Shown here one piece after another: positions 8,753-16,676 of a stretch of 64,000 nucleotides of DNA. The position numbers were made by a program, and so were the translations under genes. The notes under the pieces were generated by a model. That model did not search any database. It worked only from the letters and a program-made list of their open reading frames with translations, and was not told the DNA's origin. Source of the stretch: Mesorhizobium sp. 131-2-1 (GTDB taxonomy: Bacteria; Pseudomonadota; Alphaproteobacteria; Rhizobiales; Rhizobiaceae); the NCBI RefSeq assembly GCF_016756535.1, contig NZ_AP023247.1, positions 1,674,501 through 1,738,500 of the forward strand, read 5' to 3'. Within the stretch, counting starts at the first letter, position 1, and each line of letters opens with the position of its first letter.

Positions 8753-8793
8753 ATCGATATTCAGGTGATGCCGGCCTGACCTGAATCTCGACG
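8753..8793. repeat. Short form of an ATTCAGGT/ACCTGAAT inverted repeat
   Basis: ATTCAGGT (8759-8766) and ACCTGAAT (8779-8786) form a perfect 8-bp stem around a 12-base centre. They are flanked by ATCGAT on the left and TCTCGACGCC on the right. A long form with the same ends and an extra 117-bp interior lies at 52783-52940. It sits between two co-directional genes and has no T-run, so it may not terminate. Confidence 0.65.
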
Positions 8794-8826
8794 CCCCTTG
8801 TCGCGAAATCTAGGGGGGGGATGTCG

Positions 8827-9678
8827 ATGAAAATCGGCATGTGCATGTTCCTATGGACGACCAGCGTCTCGAAGAAGCACGAGGCGCTGCTTCGCGACAT
8901 CAAGGCGACCGGCTTCGACGGCGTCGAAATCCCGGTGTTTTCCGGCACGCCCGACGACTACAGAAAGCTCGGCGAACTGCTCGACCGCATCGGGCTGGAG
9001 CGAACGGCCGTCTCGGCCATGGGCGATCCGGCGATGAACCTGATCTCGGCCGATGCCTCAGGGCGCAGGGCCGGCATCGACTACATGAAATGGGCGATCG
9101 ACTGCAGCGGGGCACTTGGCGCCAACCGGCTAAGCGGTCCGCTGCATTCGACGCTCGGCGCCTTTTCCGGCAGCGGGCCGACGGCCGCCGAGAAGAAGCG
9201 TTCGGTCGCCTCGCAGCGCGCCATTGGCGACCATGCCGGCAAGAAGGGCGTCACCATCGGGCTGGAGGCGCTCAACCGCTTCGAATGCTATCTGCTCAAC
9301 ACAATGGACGATCTGTCCGAGCATGTGGACGCGATCGACCGGCCGCATATCAAGGCCATGTACGACACTTTCCACGCCAACATCGAGGAAGCCGACCCGA
9401 TCGGCGCCTATACACGCAACCGCAAGAATGTCGTCCACATCCATATTTCGGAGAACGACCGCGGCGTGCCGGGGCGCGGCAACATCCCCTGGAAGGAGAC
9501 TTTTTCGGCCATTCGCAAGAGCGGCTATGACGACTGGCTGACGATCGAATCTTTCGGCCGCTCGCTGAAGGATCTGGCGGCGGCGACCAGGGTGTGGCGC
9601 GACTTTGCCGAGAGCCCGGAGGCTGTTTACCGGGACGGGTACAGGCATATCAGGGATGGGTGGAGGAAGGCGGCGTAG
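8827..9678 (+). CDS. Sugar isomerase/epimerase, TIM barrel
   Basis: A 283-residue xylose-isomerase-like protein starting MKIGMCMFLWTTSVSKK. Metal-site motifs are LEALNRFECY, MYDTFHANIEE, HIHISENDR and TIESFG, in the usual order. The ATG at 8827 is six bases after a run of eight G; the ATG at 8821 abuts it. It is the third isomerase-fold gene of this locus and ends the plus arm. It resembles tagatose/psicose 3-epimerase-like proteins. The substrate is unknown, and the relation between the three barrels could be sequential steps. Confidence 0.82.
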   Translation: MKIGMCMFLWTTSVSKKHEALLRDIKATGFDGVEIPVFSGTPDDYRKLGELLDRIGLERTAVSAMGDPAMNLISADASGRRAGIDYMKWAIDCSGALGANRLSGPLHSTLGAFSGSGPTAAEKKRSVASQRAIGDHAGKKGVTIGLEALNRFECYLLNTMDDLSEHVDAIDRPHIKAMYDTFHANIEEADPIGAYTRNRKNVVHIHISENDRGVPGRGNIPWKETFSAIRKSGYDDWLTIESFGRSLKDLAAATRVWRDFAESPEAVYRDGYRHIRDGWRKAA

Positions 9679-9732
9679 GGCGCTGCGCCTGGTCCATTTT
9701 CTATTTGCGTTCGTCGCGGTTGCCAGGTGGTT

Positions 9733-9921
9733 CCCCCACTCCGTCTCGGCTTCGCCGAGCCACCTCTCCCCCCTCCGGAGGGAGAGGAAGGGAGTCTGGT
9801 GGTTTGGGAGAGGAAGAAGCCTCCGCCTTGGAGGACAGGCATCGGCTCGGACGGCCTGGTGCCGTTCCTCTCCCCCGTCGATCGGGGGAGAGGTGTCGAG
9901 CGCAGCTCGACGGAGTGGGGG
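9733..9921. repeat. Composite inverted-repeat element, 189 bp
   Basis: The ends CCCCCACTCCGTC (9733-9745) and GACGGAGTGGGGG (9909-9921) are exact reverse complements. Each is followed inward by its own small hairpin and by CCACCTCTCCC-type sequence. No coding frame is credible. The element fills most of the 293-bp gap between the convergent sugar locus and phn transporter genes. It looks like a non-autonomous MITE or REP-type repeat. Confidence 0.6.
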
Positions 9922-9971
9922 TCGACCCTTGGCGTGGCACCATACGATGCCAGCGCTTATGGGTCACAAGG

Positions 9972-11339
9972 TTATCCCTGCTCGGCCTGCAGCCTGTTGT
10001 AGTCGTGGATCGTGCGGCTCAGCCTGCGACGCAGGAAATTCGAGATGTTGTCGAAGACGAAGACGACGACCAGCGTCAGCAGCACCATGTAGAAGACGTT
10101 CGCCCAATTCGAATTGGTGCGCATCGCTTCCCAGAGCTTCAGGCCGATGCCGCCGGCGCCGACGGCGCCGATGATGGTGGCGCCGCGGGTGTTGGATTCC
10201 CACTGGTAGAGCGTCTGGCTGATGAACACCGGCACCACTTCCGGCAGAACGCCGTAGCGCTGCACAAGCAAGCCGTTGGCGCCGGTCGATTGCACGCCTT
10301 CGCGCGGCTTGTCGTCGATGTTCTCCAGCGCTTCGGAATAGGTTTTGCCGAGCGTGCCGATCTCGGTGAAGAAGATCGCAGCACTGCCCGCGAGCGGGCC
10401 GGGGCCGAAGGCGCGGGTGAAGAACAGCGCCCAGATCAGCATGTCGACCGAGCGCATGAAATCGAAGAAGCGCTTCAGCACCTGGCTGAGCAGACCGCTC
10501 GGCGTGATGTTGCGGGCGGCAAAGAAGGCGAGCGGGAAGGCGACGATGCCGCCGAGCAGCGTGCCGAGGAAGGCCATGACAATGGTCTGCAGAAGCTTCG
10601 TCCAGACATCGCCATGCTGCCACTGGGCATTGTTCCAGATGTTGTCGGCGGCAAGCGCGAGGTTCGATGTGCCGGGCTTCAGCTCAGGGCCGGAGAGGAT
10701 CAGCGAGACCACTTCACTGGGCGACTTGCCGAAGAAGGGCGAGCGCGTGTCGAAGACGAAATTGGCCCAGCCGAGGAAGCGCTTGCGCACCTTGACGCGG
10801 TCGACGGTGACGCGCACCTCGCCGACAAAGCCCATCCTGGCGACGACTTCGTCGTCATGCGCGGTGATCCAGTTCGGCACCGGCCCGGCGATCACCGGCT
10901 TGCCGCCGGTCAGCGACACCTGCACGGTCTGGCCGTTGGCGACAATCGTCGCCCTCGTCTTGTCGAAGGTGACGGATTTGGCCGGCCCGTCGATCAGCAC
11001 TGTGAAGGTGCCGTCCGGATTCTTGAGCACCCAGTCGGGGTTGGGATTCTCGCCAAGGGCTGAGAAGCGCGGATATTTCGGCGTGATCTCGGGCTGGTCG
11101 AGGCGGAACTCCGGCTGCAAATCGTAGCTGACCCACTGAGCCAGGAAGAGCGGCAGGCGCTCCCAATGCGATTCGCGCAGCACCTGCGGCAGGCTGAAGA
11201 ACCACAAGGCATAGGCGAGATAGAGTATGGTGCCGGCTACCAGCAACAGGGGGCCGAAGCGCTTGTGGAGCGGGCGGCGGAACACCTGTGGGAAGCGTTC
11301 CTCGATCGCGTTGATCTCGTTGGCGGTCATCGCGGCCAT
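9972..11339 (-). CDS. phnE: Phosphonate ABC transporter permease, long form
   Basis: A 455-residue inner-membrane permease. It has an N-terminal membrane segment (about 25-45), a periplasmic insert of roughly 200 residues, and then the usual PhnE membrane core. The coupling EAA-type loop is STGANGLLVQRYGVLPEVVP, and the C-terminal GAVGAGGIGLKLWE is typical. It is the second permease and last gene of the phnC-D-E-E unit. The ATG at 11339 is one base after the upstream permease stop (TGATATG). Two unequal permeases are also the arrangement of the rhizobial phoCDET phosphate/phosphonate transporter. Confidence 0.88.
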   Translation of the reverse strand: MAAMTANEINAIEERFPQVFRRPLHKRFGPLLLVAGTILYLAYALWFFSLPQVLRESHWERLPLFLAQWVSYDLQPEFRLDQPEITPKYPRFSALGENPNPDWVLKNPDGTFTVLIDGPAKSVTFDKTRATIVANGQTVQVSLTGGKPVIAGPVPNWITAHDDEVVARMGFVGEVRVTVDRVKVRKRFLGWANFVFDTRSPFFGKSPSEVVSLILSGPELKPGTSNLALAADNIWNNAQWQHGDVWTKLLQTIVMAFLGTLLGGIVAFPLAFFAARNITPSGLLSQVLKRFFDFMRSVDMLIWALFFTRAFGPGPLAGSAAIFFTEIGTLGKTYSEALENIDDKPREGVQSTGANGLLVQRYGVLPEVVPVFISQTLYQWESNTRGATIIGAVGAGGIGLKLWEAMRTNSNWANVFYMVLLTLVVVFVFDNISNFLRRRLSRTIHDYNRLQAEQG

Positions 11340-11340
11340 A

Positions 11341-12294
11341 TCAGGCACTCATCAGGAAGGCTTGCTCGCCGACGAGCTTGCGGCGCAGCCAGGCGGAGAA
11401 TTGGTCGACGAGAAAGATGGTGGTGAACAGCAGCAGCACCAGCGCCAGCGTCTTGGCGCCGAAGCCGCGCGAGATGGAGAGCTTCAGTTCCTCGCCGATG
11501 CCGCCGCCGCCGACCGCGCCCATGATGGTCGAGATGCGCACGTTGATCTCGATCCTGAGCAATGTATAGGACATGAAATTGGGCAGCACCTGCGGCAGGG
11601 CGGCGAAGCGGACGCGCTCGAACCAGTTGGCGCCGACTGCCCGCAAGCCTTCCTCGGCGCGCATGTCGATGTTCTCGTTGATCTCGTAGAACAGCTTGCC
11701 GAGCGCGCCGATCGAATGCAGGCCGATGGCGATGATGGCGGCGACCGGACCGATCGAGACGATGGCCGCGAACAGGCCGGCAATGACGATCTCGGGGAAG
11801 GCGCGCAGCAATTCCATGAAGCGCTTGACGATGAGCCTCAGCGCCGGGCTCGGCGTCAGATTGCGCGCGGAGATGAAGGAGAAGGGCACGGCGAAGACGA
11901 AGCCGATGAAGGTCGAGACCAGCGCCACGTTCACCGTGGTCAGCATCAGCTCGAAATATTCGGGGACGTAGAAGCCGCCCCGGACATAGACGCGGCCGAG
12001 CGGGAAGTTGAATTCCTGCGTGCCGGTGTCATGCGGCGAGGCGACGTCGAACAGCGCCCGCCAGACGTCGTTCCAGTCCTTGGGGATCAGCCAGCTCAGG
12101 AAATCCAGCAAATGCGGCAGCCGGTCGAAGAAATGCCCGGCATTGGCCTCGTCGGCGAACCACATGGTCGCGCACATGGCTACGAACAAAAGGCCGACGC
12201 CGAGGGCGGTGTAAAGCCGGCGCACGGACGTCTGGCGCCGCCAGGCGTCGGCCGTGACGCGGGTCGCATTGGTGTGGAGAGTCGCTGAGGTCAT
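11341..12294 (-). CDS. phnE: Phosphonate ABC transporter permease
   Basis: A 317-residue permease with about six membrane segments. The ATPase-contact loop is VGANWFERVRFAALPQVLP and the C-terminal signature GAVGGGGIGEELKLS is typical of PhnE. It should form a heterodimeric channel with the longer permease encoded immediately downstream. No strong ribosome-binding site precedes the ATG at 12294. A terminator-like hairpin (12307-12341) separates it from phnD, so it is probably expressed at a lower level than the binding protein. Confidence 0.9.
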   Translation of the reverse strand: MTSATLHTNATRVTADAWRRQTSVRRLYTALGVGLLFVAMCATMWFADEANAGHFFDRLPHLLDFLSWLIPKDWNDVWRALFDVASPHDTGTQEFNFPLGRVYVRGGFYVPEYFELMLTTVNVALVSTFIGFVFAVPFSFISARNLTPSPALRLIVKRFMELLRAFPEIVIAGLFAAIVSIGPVAAIIAIGLHSIGALGKLFYEINENIDMRAEEGLRAVGANWFERVRFAALPQVLPNFMSYTLLRIEINVRISTIMGAVGGGGIGEELKLSISRGFGAKTLALVLLLFTTIFLVDQFSAWLRRKLVGEQAFLMSA

Positions 12295-12306
12295 GATCGT
12301 AGATGC

Positions 12307-12341
12307 AAAAAGGGCGGCGCTGGAGGACGCCGCCCCTTTTT
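12307..12341 (-). terminator. Intra-operon hairpin with T-run between phnD and phnE (attenuator-like)
   Basis: The stem GGGCGGCG (12312-12319) pairs with CGCCGCCC (12328-12335) around an 8-base loop, flanked by AAAAA and TTTTT. Read on the minus strand it is a textbook Rho-independent terminator just after phnD. Partial readthrough would give more binding protein than permease. Confidence 0.75.
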
Positions 12342-12351
12342 CCTGATGCCG

Positions 12352-13260
12352 TCAGCCGCCGATCGCCGCTTTGCGGGCTTCCACGATGACGTTGTAGAAG
12401 TCCGGCTTGACCGGAACATAGCCGGTGAAGTCGCCGCCTTCGACGCCCTCGAAGCAGGGCTTGTCCTTGGCCGGCAGGGCGGTGAAGAAGGCGGTGAGCT
12501 TGGCGGTCATGTCGTCGCCGAGCGCGGTGCGCACGACCAGCGGGCCGTTCGGGATCAGGCCGGAGCGCCAGACCTCGACGAAGTCGTTAGGGTCGACGGC
12601 GCCCTTGGCGACTTCCTTGTGGAAGGTGCCGGAAGTGTAGCCGTTCTTGAAGTCGCCGATGCCCGAGGAGTCGTCCACCGCAACGTCGACCTTGCCGTCG
12701 CGGACGGCGAGGATGTTGTTCTCATGGCCGCCATTGAACTGGGTCGAGGCGAAGAAGGCCTCGTTCGACTGGCCGGTGTCCTTCGGGATCTGGGTCAGCG
12801 GGATCAGGTAGCCGGAGGTCGAATCCGGATCGGCGTAGCCGAGCTTCTTGCCCTTGGCGGACTTGATGTCGGTGATGCCGGAGGACTTCAGCGCCAGGCC
12901 GATCGAATAGTAGCCGGTGGCGCCGTCGGTCTGCTGGGTGGTGAGGATCGGGGTGACCGCCTTAGGGTCCTTGATATAGACGCTGGCATAGCCGGAAGCG
13001 CCAAGCTCGGCGAAGTCGAGAGTGCCGCCGAGCAGGCCCTGGATGACGCCGTCATAGTCGGCGGCCGGGAACAGCGACACCTTCTCGAAACCGAATTCTG
13101 CCTTCAAATGGTCGGCGAGGCACTGGTAGTTGCGCAGCCGGTCGGTCTCGTTCTCGCCGCCAAGGATGCCGACGCGGAATTCCTTCATGTCGGCCGCGTG
13201 GGCCATGCTGGTTGCCATGGCGAGCACCGAAACGGCGCTGAAAACCATCTTCCTGAACAT
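12352..13260 (-). CDS. phnD: Phosphonate ABC transporter substrate-binding protein
   Basis: A 302-residue periplasmic binding protein. The signal peptide ends near MATSMAHAAD. The mature protein contains FRVGILGGENETDRLRNYQ and ADPDSTSGYLIPL, which are typical of PhnD-type phosphate/phosphonate binders; the Ser-Thr-Ser-Gly stretch contacts the ligand in this family. GGAGAG six bases before the ATG supports the start at 13260; the longer frame upstream is spurious. It lies between phnC and the permeases and is followed by an attenuator-like hairpin. Confidence 0.93.
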   Translation of the reverse strand: MFRKMVFSAVSVLAMATSMAHAADMKEFRVGILGGENETDRLRNYQCLADHLKAEFGFEKVSLFPAADYDGVIQGLLGGTLDFAELGASGYASVYIKDPKAVTPILTTQQTDGATGYYSIGLALKSSGITDIKSAKGKKLGYADPDSTSGYLIPLTQIPKDTGQSNEAFFASTQFNGGHENNILAVRDGKVDVAVDDSSGIGDFKNGYTSGTFHKEVAKGAVDPNDFVEVWRSGLIPNGPLVVRTALGDDMTAKLTAFFTALPAKDKPCFEGVEGGDFTGYVPVKPDFYNVIVEARKAAIGG

Positions 13261-13351
13261 TGATGTCTCTCCTGTATGGTCCGGCCCCGCGCCGGCAGCG
13301 TTCTTGGTTTTGAAGGGTGCCCTTGACGCGGGCAGTCGATCCAGGTGCGGC

Positions 13352-14209
13352 TCAGTAGCCGGGGAATGCGGGCTCGAGCGGTCCGGCGGATGCGGTGATC
13401 TTCGGCTTGAGGTTGACGCTGGTCGACGTGATGGCCTCGGAGATTTCGGCGCCGTTCGCGTCCGCGCCATAGACCAGGCGCACGGCGTCACGGTCGAGAT
13501 CCTCGGGCGCGCCATCGAACACGACCTTGCCGGCGGCCATGCCGATGATGCGGTTGCAATAGGCCCGCGCCGTGTCCAGCGTGTGCAGATTGGTGACGAC
13601 GGTGATGCCTTCGCGCAGGTTGATGTCCTGCAGGGAGTCCATCACAACCTTGGCGTTGAGCGGGTCGAGCGAGGCGATCGGCTCGTCGGCGAGCAGCACC
13701 TTCGGCTGCTGCATCATGGCGCGCGCGATCGCCACGCGCTGCTGCTGGCCGCCGGACAGCGTGCCGGCCGGCTGCAGCGCGGTGCGGGCGATGTCGAGGC
13801 GTTCCAGAGCCGCAACAGCCTCGGCGCACTCGGTGCGCGAGAACATGCCGAACAGGTTGGACAGCGTCGAGCGGTGGTTGAGGCGGCCGAGCAGCACGTT
13901 GGTCAGCACGTCGAGGCGCGGCACCAGGTTGAACTGCTGGAAGATCATGGCGCAGTCGCGCTGCCAGCGCCGGAGCGGCGAACCCTGCAGGCTGGACACC
14001 TCGGCGCCGTCAAAAAAAATCGACCCCTGGCTGGGGTCGATGAGACGGTTGATCATGCGCAGGAGCGTCGATTTGCCGGCGCCGGAACGGCCGATGATGC
14101 CGACCATCTGGCCCTGCGGGATCGAAAGGTCGACGGCGCTGACGGCGGTGTTCTTGCCGAATCGTCGGGTGACACCGCGGATTTCGAGCGTGGCGGATGT
14201 TGCTGACAT
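13352..14209 (-). CDS. phnC: Phosphonate ABC transporter ATP-binding protein
   Basis: A 285-residue ABC ATPase with Walker A GRSGAGKS, signature [13 protein letters not shown] and Walker B VLLADEP followed by IASLDPLN. It energises the PhnD/PhnE importer. The ATG at 14209 has GGAG eight bases upstream. The C-terminal 40 residues extend past the ATPase core and are of no known function. It is the first gene of its unit, and a degenerate Pho-box-like element lies about 70 bp upstream (14281-14298), consistent with phosphate-starvation control. Confidence 0.93.
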   Translation of the reverse strand: MSATSATLEIRGVTRRFGKNTAVSAVDLSIPQGQMVGIIGRSGAGKSTLLRMINRLIDPSQGSIFFDGAEVSSLQGSPLRRWQRDCAMIFQQFNLVPRLDVLTNVLLGRLNHRSTLSNLFGMFSRTECAEAVAALERLDIARTALQPAGTLSGGQQQRVAIARAMMQQPKVLLADEPIASLDPLNAKVVMDSLQDINLREGITVVTNLHTLDTARAYCNRIIGMAAGKVVFDGAPEDLDRDAVRLVYGADANGAEISEAITSTSVNLKPKITASAGPLEPAFPGY

Positions 14210-14280
14210 GGGCAAGGCTCCAGTCCAGTCGCGCTTTGAAGGTCTGTTAACCTTGGCTAGCGCAACGCCATGAACCTGCC

Positions 14281-14298
14281 GTGTCGGATTGATGTCAG
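14281..14298 (-). promoter_or_regulatory. Candidate Pho box upstream of phnC
   Basis: On the minus strand the 7-4-7 array is CTGACAT-CAAT-CCGACAC. The PhoB consensus in rhizobia is two CTGTCAT repeats four bases apart; the first half matches 6 of 7 and the second 4 of 7. The position, about 72 bp before the phnC start, is suitable. The match is imperfect, so this is tentative. Confidence 0.4.
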
Positions 14299-14333
14299 TT
14301 TTGTTACCGCCCACAGCTGCGCTGCAGCAGTCA

Positions 14334-15044
14334 TCAACCGAGGACCAGAAGCTCCTCGAAATGCTTCATGTCGCGGAATGCGCAGAAGGCCGGCGGCCGG
14401 AGTTCGATGACCGGTGCCTCGCGCTCGAGGAAGGCTAGGCAATCGTCGAACAGCGCCTGCCAGGCGGAGGCGCGCTCGTCGGCGAGGCGGCGGGTCTGGT
14501 AGGCGAAAGTGATATGGAAGACGTAGGCGTCGTGGTCGGGGTGGCGGTAGCCGAACGGCACCGACAGCGCGTCACGCCAGGCGCGCATGATGGCCCTGTC
14601 TTCCTCCGAGGCGCCGGCGACGGTGAGGCCGTTGGGTGTAACGCCGATGGCTTTTATCCTGAACGTGCCGCTGCCCTCGAAGTTCTGCAGGCGCTCGAGA
14701 TAGAGCCGGGTCATGTCGTCGATGCTCATGTCGAGCGCTACATCGGATGGCCAGTAAGGCAGCCGGCGGCGATACTCGATGATGCCCTGGAACAACGTCA
14801 TGTGCAGGCTGGAGATTGGCGTGAAAGCCAACCGGCCGGCGTCGGGCATGGCGCGCATGCGCTCGCGCACCTCGATGACCGCCGCTTCGGAAGGCGAGCC
14901 GTTGACGAGGTGGCTGACGACGGTGTTGCCGGGTTCGAGGAGGAAATTGCCCGATGTGTCGTAGCGGGTGCCGAGATGCACCGGAGGCGTCGGATTGGTG
15001 CCTTCGAAGAAGGCGGTGAGCGAGGATCTTGGTTTGTCGAGCAT
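14334..15044 (-). CDS. DUF1868 protein, 2H-phosphoesterase-like
   Basis: A 236-residue protein with the two HxT motifs of the 2H (LigT-like) phosphoesterase fold, SLHMTLF near residue 82 and FHITFAY near residue 177. It also has the N-terminal [19 protein letters not shown] segment typical of DUF1868. 2H enzymes open cyclic or 2',3'-type phosphodiesters. Its place between phnC and the C-P lyase genes suggests action on a phosphoribosyl intermediate. One candidate is the 1,2-cyclic phosphate made by PhnJ, normally opened by PhnP, which is absent from the window. That role is inference; the fold assignment is firm. Confidence 0.82.
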   Translation of the reverse strand: MLDKPRSSLTAFFEGTNPTPPVHLGTRYDTSGNFLLEPGNTVVSHLVNGSPSEAAVIEVRERMRAMPDAGRLAFTPISSLHMTLFQGIIEYRRRLPYWPSDVALDMSIDDMTRLYLERLQNFEGSGTFRIKAIGVTPNGLTVAGASEEDRAIMRAWRDALSVPFGYRHPDHDAYVFHITFAYQTRRLADERASAWQALFDDCLAFLEREAPVIELRPPAFCAFRDMKHFEELLVLG

Positions 15045-15149
15045 GGCGGTCTCCTTGGGGAAGACTGCGACCTGTCCGAGTCATGTGTCAGCGATATGAA
15101 ACTCCGGCGTCCGGCTTTGGCAATGACGCACACGTGAACATCGGTGAGG

Positions 15150-15764
15150 TCAGCCGTGTTTCTCCAGAAACGCCTCAGCCGAGAGCTCGCGGAAATCATC
15201 GAGCGCGGCGCGCAGTCTCGCATGGTCCCAGTCCCACCAGGCGAGTGCCTGGTAGCGCTCGGCGGTACGGCGGTCGAAACGCTCGCGGAGCGGTTTCGCC
15301 GGCACGCCGCCGACAATCGTGTAGGGCGCTACATCCTTCGACACCACAGCACCGGCGCCGACCGCGGCGCCGTCGCCCACCGTGACGCCGGGCAGGATGG
15401 TCGAGCCGTGGCCGAGCCAGGTGTCATGGCCGATGGTGACGCGTTTGGCGCGTCGCTCTGCGAAGAACTCGCTTTCATGCTCAGCGTCGTCCCAATAGTC
15501 GGAGGCGCGGTAGGTGAAGTGGTGCATCGTCGGCCGCCATGTCGGATGGTTGGTGGCGTTGATGCGCACGCTGGCCGCGATGTTGGAAAACTTTCGAATG
15601 GTTGTGCACCAGACGGCGCAGTCCTGCATCATGTAGGAGTAGTCGCCGAGCTCACTTTCCGAGACCCTGCTGCGGTCGGCGATCTCGGTCCAGCGGCCAA
15701 GCGTCGAGTTCTCGACCTGCGCCGTCGGATGAACCAGCGGCGTTTCCGAAAGTTTCCTTTTCAT
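15150..15764 (-). CDS. Phosphonate-cluster hexapeptide acetyltransferase
   Basis: A 204-residue left-handed beta-helix transferase. Hexapeptide repeats run from LVHPTAQVENSTLG to VTVGDGAAVGAGAVV, with a central insert (TMHHFTYRASDYW) and a C-terminal helix. It belongs to the phosphonate-metabolism transferase family regularly linked to phnL. By analogy with PhnO it may acetylate an aminophosphonate substrate, though it is unrelated to the GNAT-fold PhnO. Its ATG overlaps the phnL stop codon by four bases (ATGA), showing translational coupling. Confidence 0.85.
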   Translation of the reverse strand: MKRKLSETPLVHPTAQVENSTLGRWTEIADRSRVSESELGDYSYMMQDCAVWCTTIRKFSNIAASVRINATNHPTWRPTMHHFTYRASDYWDDAEHESEFFAERRAKRVTIGHDTWLGHGSTILPGVTVGDGAAVGAGAVVSKDVAPYTIVGGVPAKPLRERFDRRTAERYQALAWWDWDHARLRAALDDFRELSAEAFLEKHG

Positions 15765-16468
15765 GCGGCGATCTTTCCGGTGGCGAAAGCGGTGACGTCG
15801 ATGATGCGGTCGGCGACCGCTTCGCGCACGTCCTGGTCGTGGAAGATGCCGAGCAGGGCGACGCCCGCCGCCTTCTTGGCGGCGATCAGCGCCACCACCA
15901 CGTCGCGGTTCCTGGCGTCGAGCGAGGCGGTCGGTTCGTCGAGCAGCAGGATCGGATGTTCGGTGATGAAGCCGCGCGCGATGTTGACGCGCTGCTGCTC
16001 GCCACCGGAGAAGGTCGCTGGCGGCAACGCCCAGAGTTTTTCGGGGAGGTTGAGCTGTGCAAGAAGAGCGCGCGCCTTGTCGCGTGCAGCCTCCCTGTCC
16101 TCGCCGCGCTCGACCAGCGGCTCGGCAACGACGTCGAGCGCCGAGACGCGCGGCACGGTGCGGAGGAATTGGCTGACATAGCCGATCGTTTGCCGGCGTA
16201 CGGCAAGCACGGTGCGCGGGCTGGCACTGGCGAGGTCGATCAGGCCGTTATCGTGCTGGACGATGATCTGGCCTTCGTCGACGGCATAGTTGCCGTAGAG
16301 CATTTTCAGGATCGAGCTCTTGCCGGCGCCGGACGGACCGCCGAGCACGGCGCATTCGCCGGCGCGGATCGAGAACGACACACCGGCGACCACCGGCAGC
16401 CGGATGCCGTCGCGCAGATGCATGGAGAAGCTTTTGGCGACGTCGGAGACAACGAGAGGCGTCGGCAT
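15761..16468 (-). CDS. phnL: C-P lyase system ATP-binding-like protein PhnL
   Basis: A 235-residue ABC-ATPase-like subunit with Walker A GGPSGAGKS, signature FSGGEQQRVNIAR and Walker B LLLDEPTASLD. PhnL is needed with PhnG, H and I to attach phosphonate to the ribose of ATP; it is not a transporter subunit. The ATG at 16468 has GGAGG eight bases upstream. It is separated from phnK by a 157-bp inverted-repeat element, so phnL may depend on readthrough through that structure. Confidence 0.92.
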   Translation of the reverse strand: MPTPLVVSDVAKSFSMHLRDGIRLPVVAGVSFSIRAGECAVLGGPSGAGKSSILKMLYGNYAVDEGQIIVQHDNGLIDLASASPRTVLAVRRQTIGYVSQFLRTVPRVSALDVVAEPLVERGEDREAARDKARALLAQLNLPEKLWALPPATFSGGEQQRVNIARGFITEHPILLLDEPTASLDARNRDVVVALIAAKKAAGVALLGIFHDQDVREAVADRIIDVTAFATGKIAA

Positions 16469-16505
16469 CAGAAGGTCCTCCAATCGTCAGTCGTTTGCGG
16501 GCCAA

Positions 16506-16662
16506 CACCCCCCTCTGCCTTGCCAGGCATCTCCCTCTCAAGGGGGGAGATTGGCAGCCTCACCGCCTCGCCTTTTCTGCAACGTTGGAGAGTGGCGAAA
16601 TCGGGAGTGACAGCCAATCTCCCCCCTTGAGAGGGAGATGGCCGGCAGGCCAAAGGGGGGTG
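16506..16662. repeat. Large inverted repeat between phnL and phnK
   Basis: Arms 16506-16557 and 16611-16662 are 52 bp each and match at 46 of 52 positions in inverted orientation, with a 53-bp centre. The arms contain the ATCTCCCTCTCAAGGGGGGA-type sequence common in rhizobial intergenic repeats. Transcribed, it would fold into a very strong stem inside the phn operon. No coding frame is credible here. Confidence 0.75.
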
Positions 16663-16676
16663 ACTTGGCGTCATCA

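Noticed and set aside
9594..11063. Plus-strand frame of 489 codons over the repeat region and phnE
   Set aside because: It begins in the end of the isomerase, crosses the inverted-repeat element and runs antisense to a clear permease.
15045..15149. Possible second Pho box upstream of the DUF1868 gene
   Set aside because: CTGACAC-N4-CTCGGAC on the minus strand matches the second half too poorly, so it is not reported as a site.
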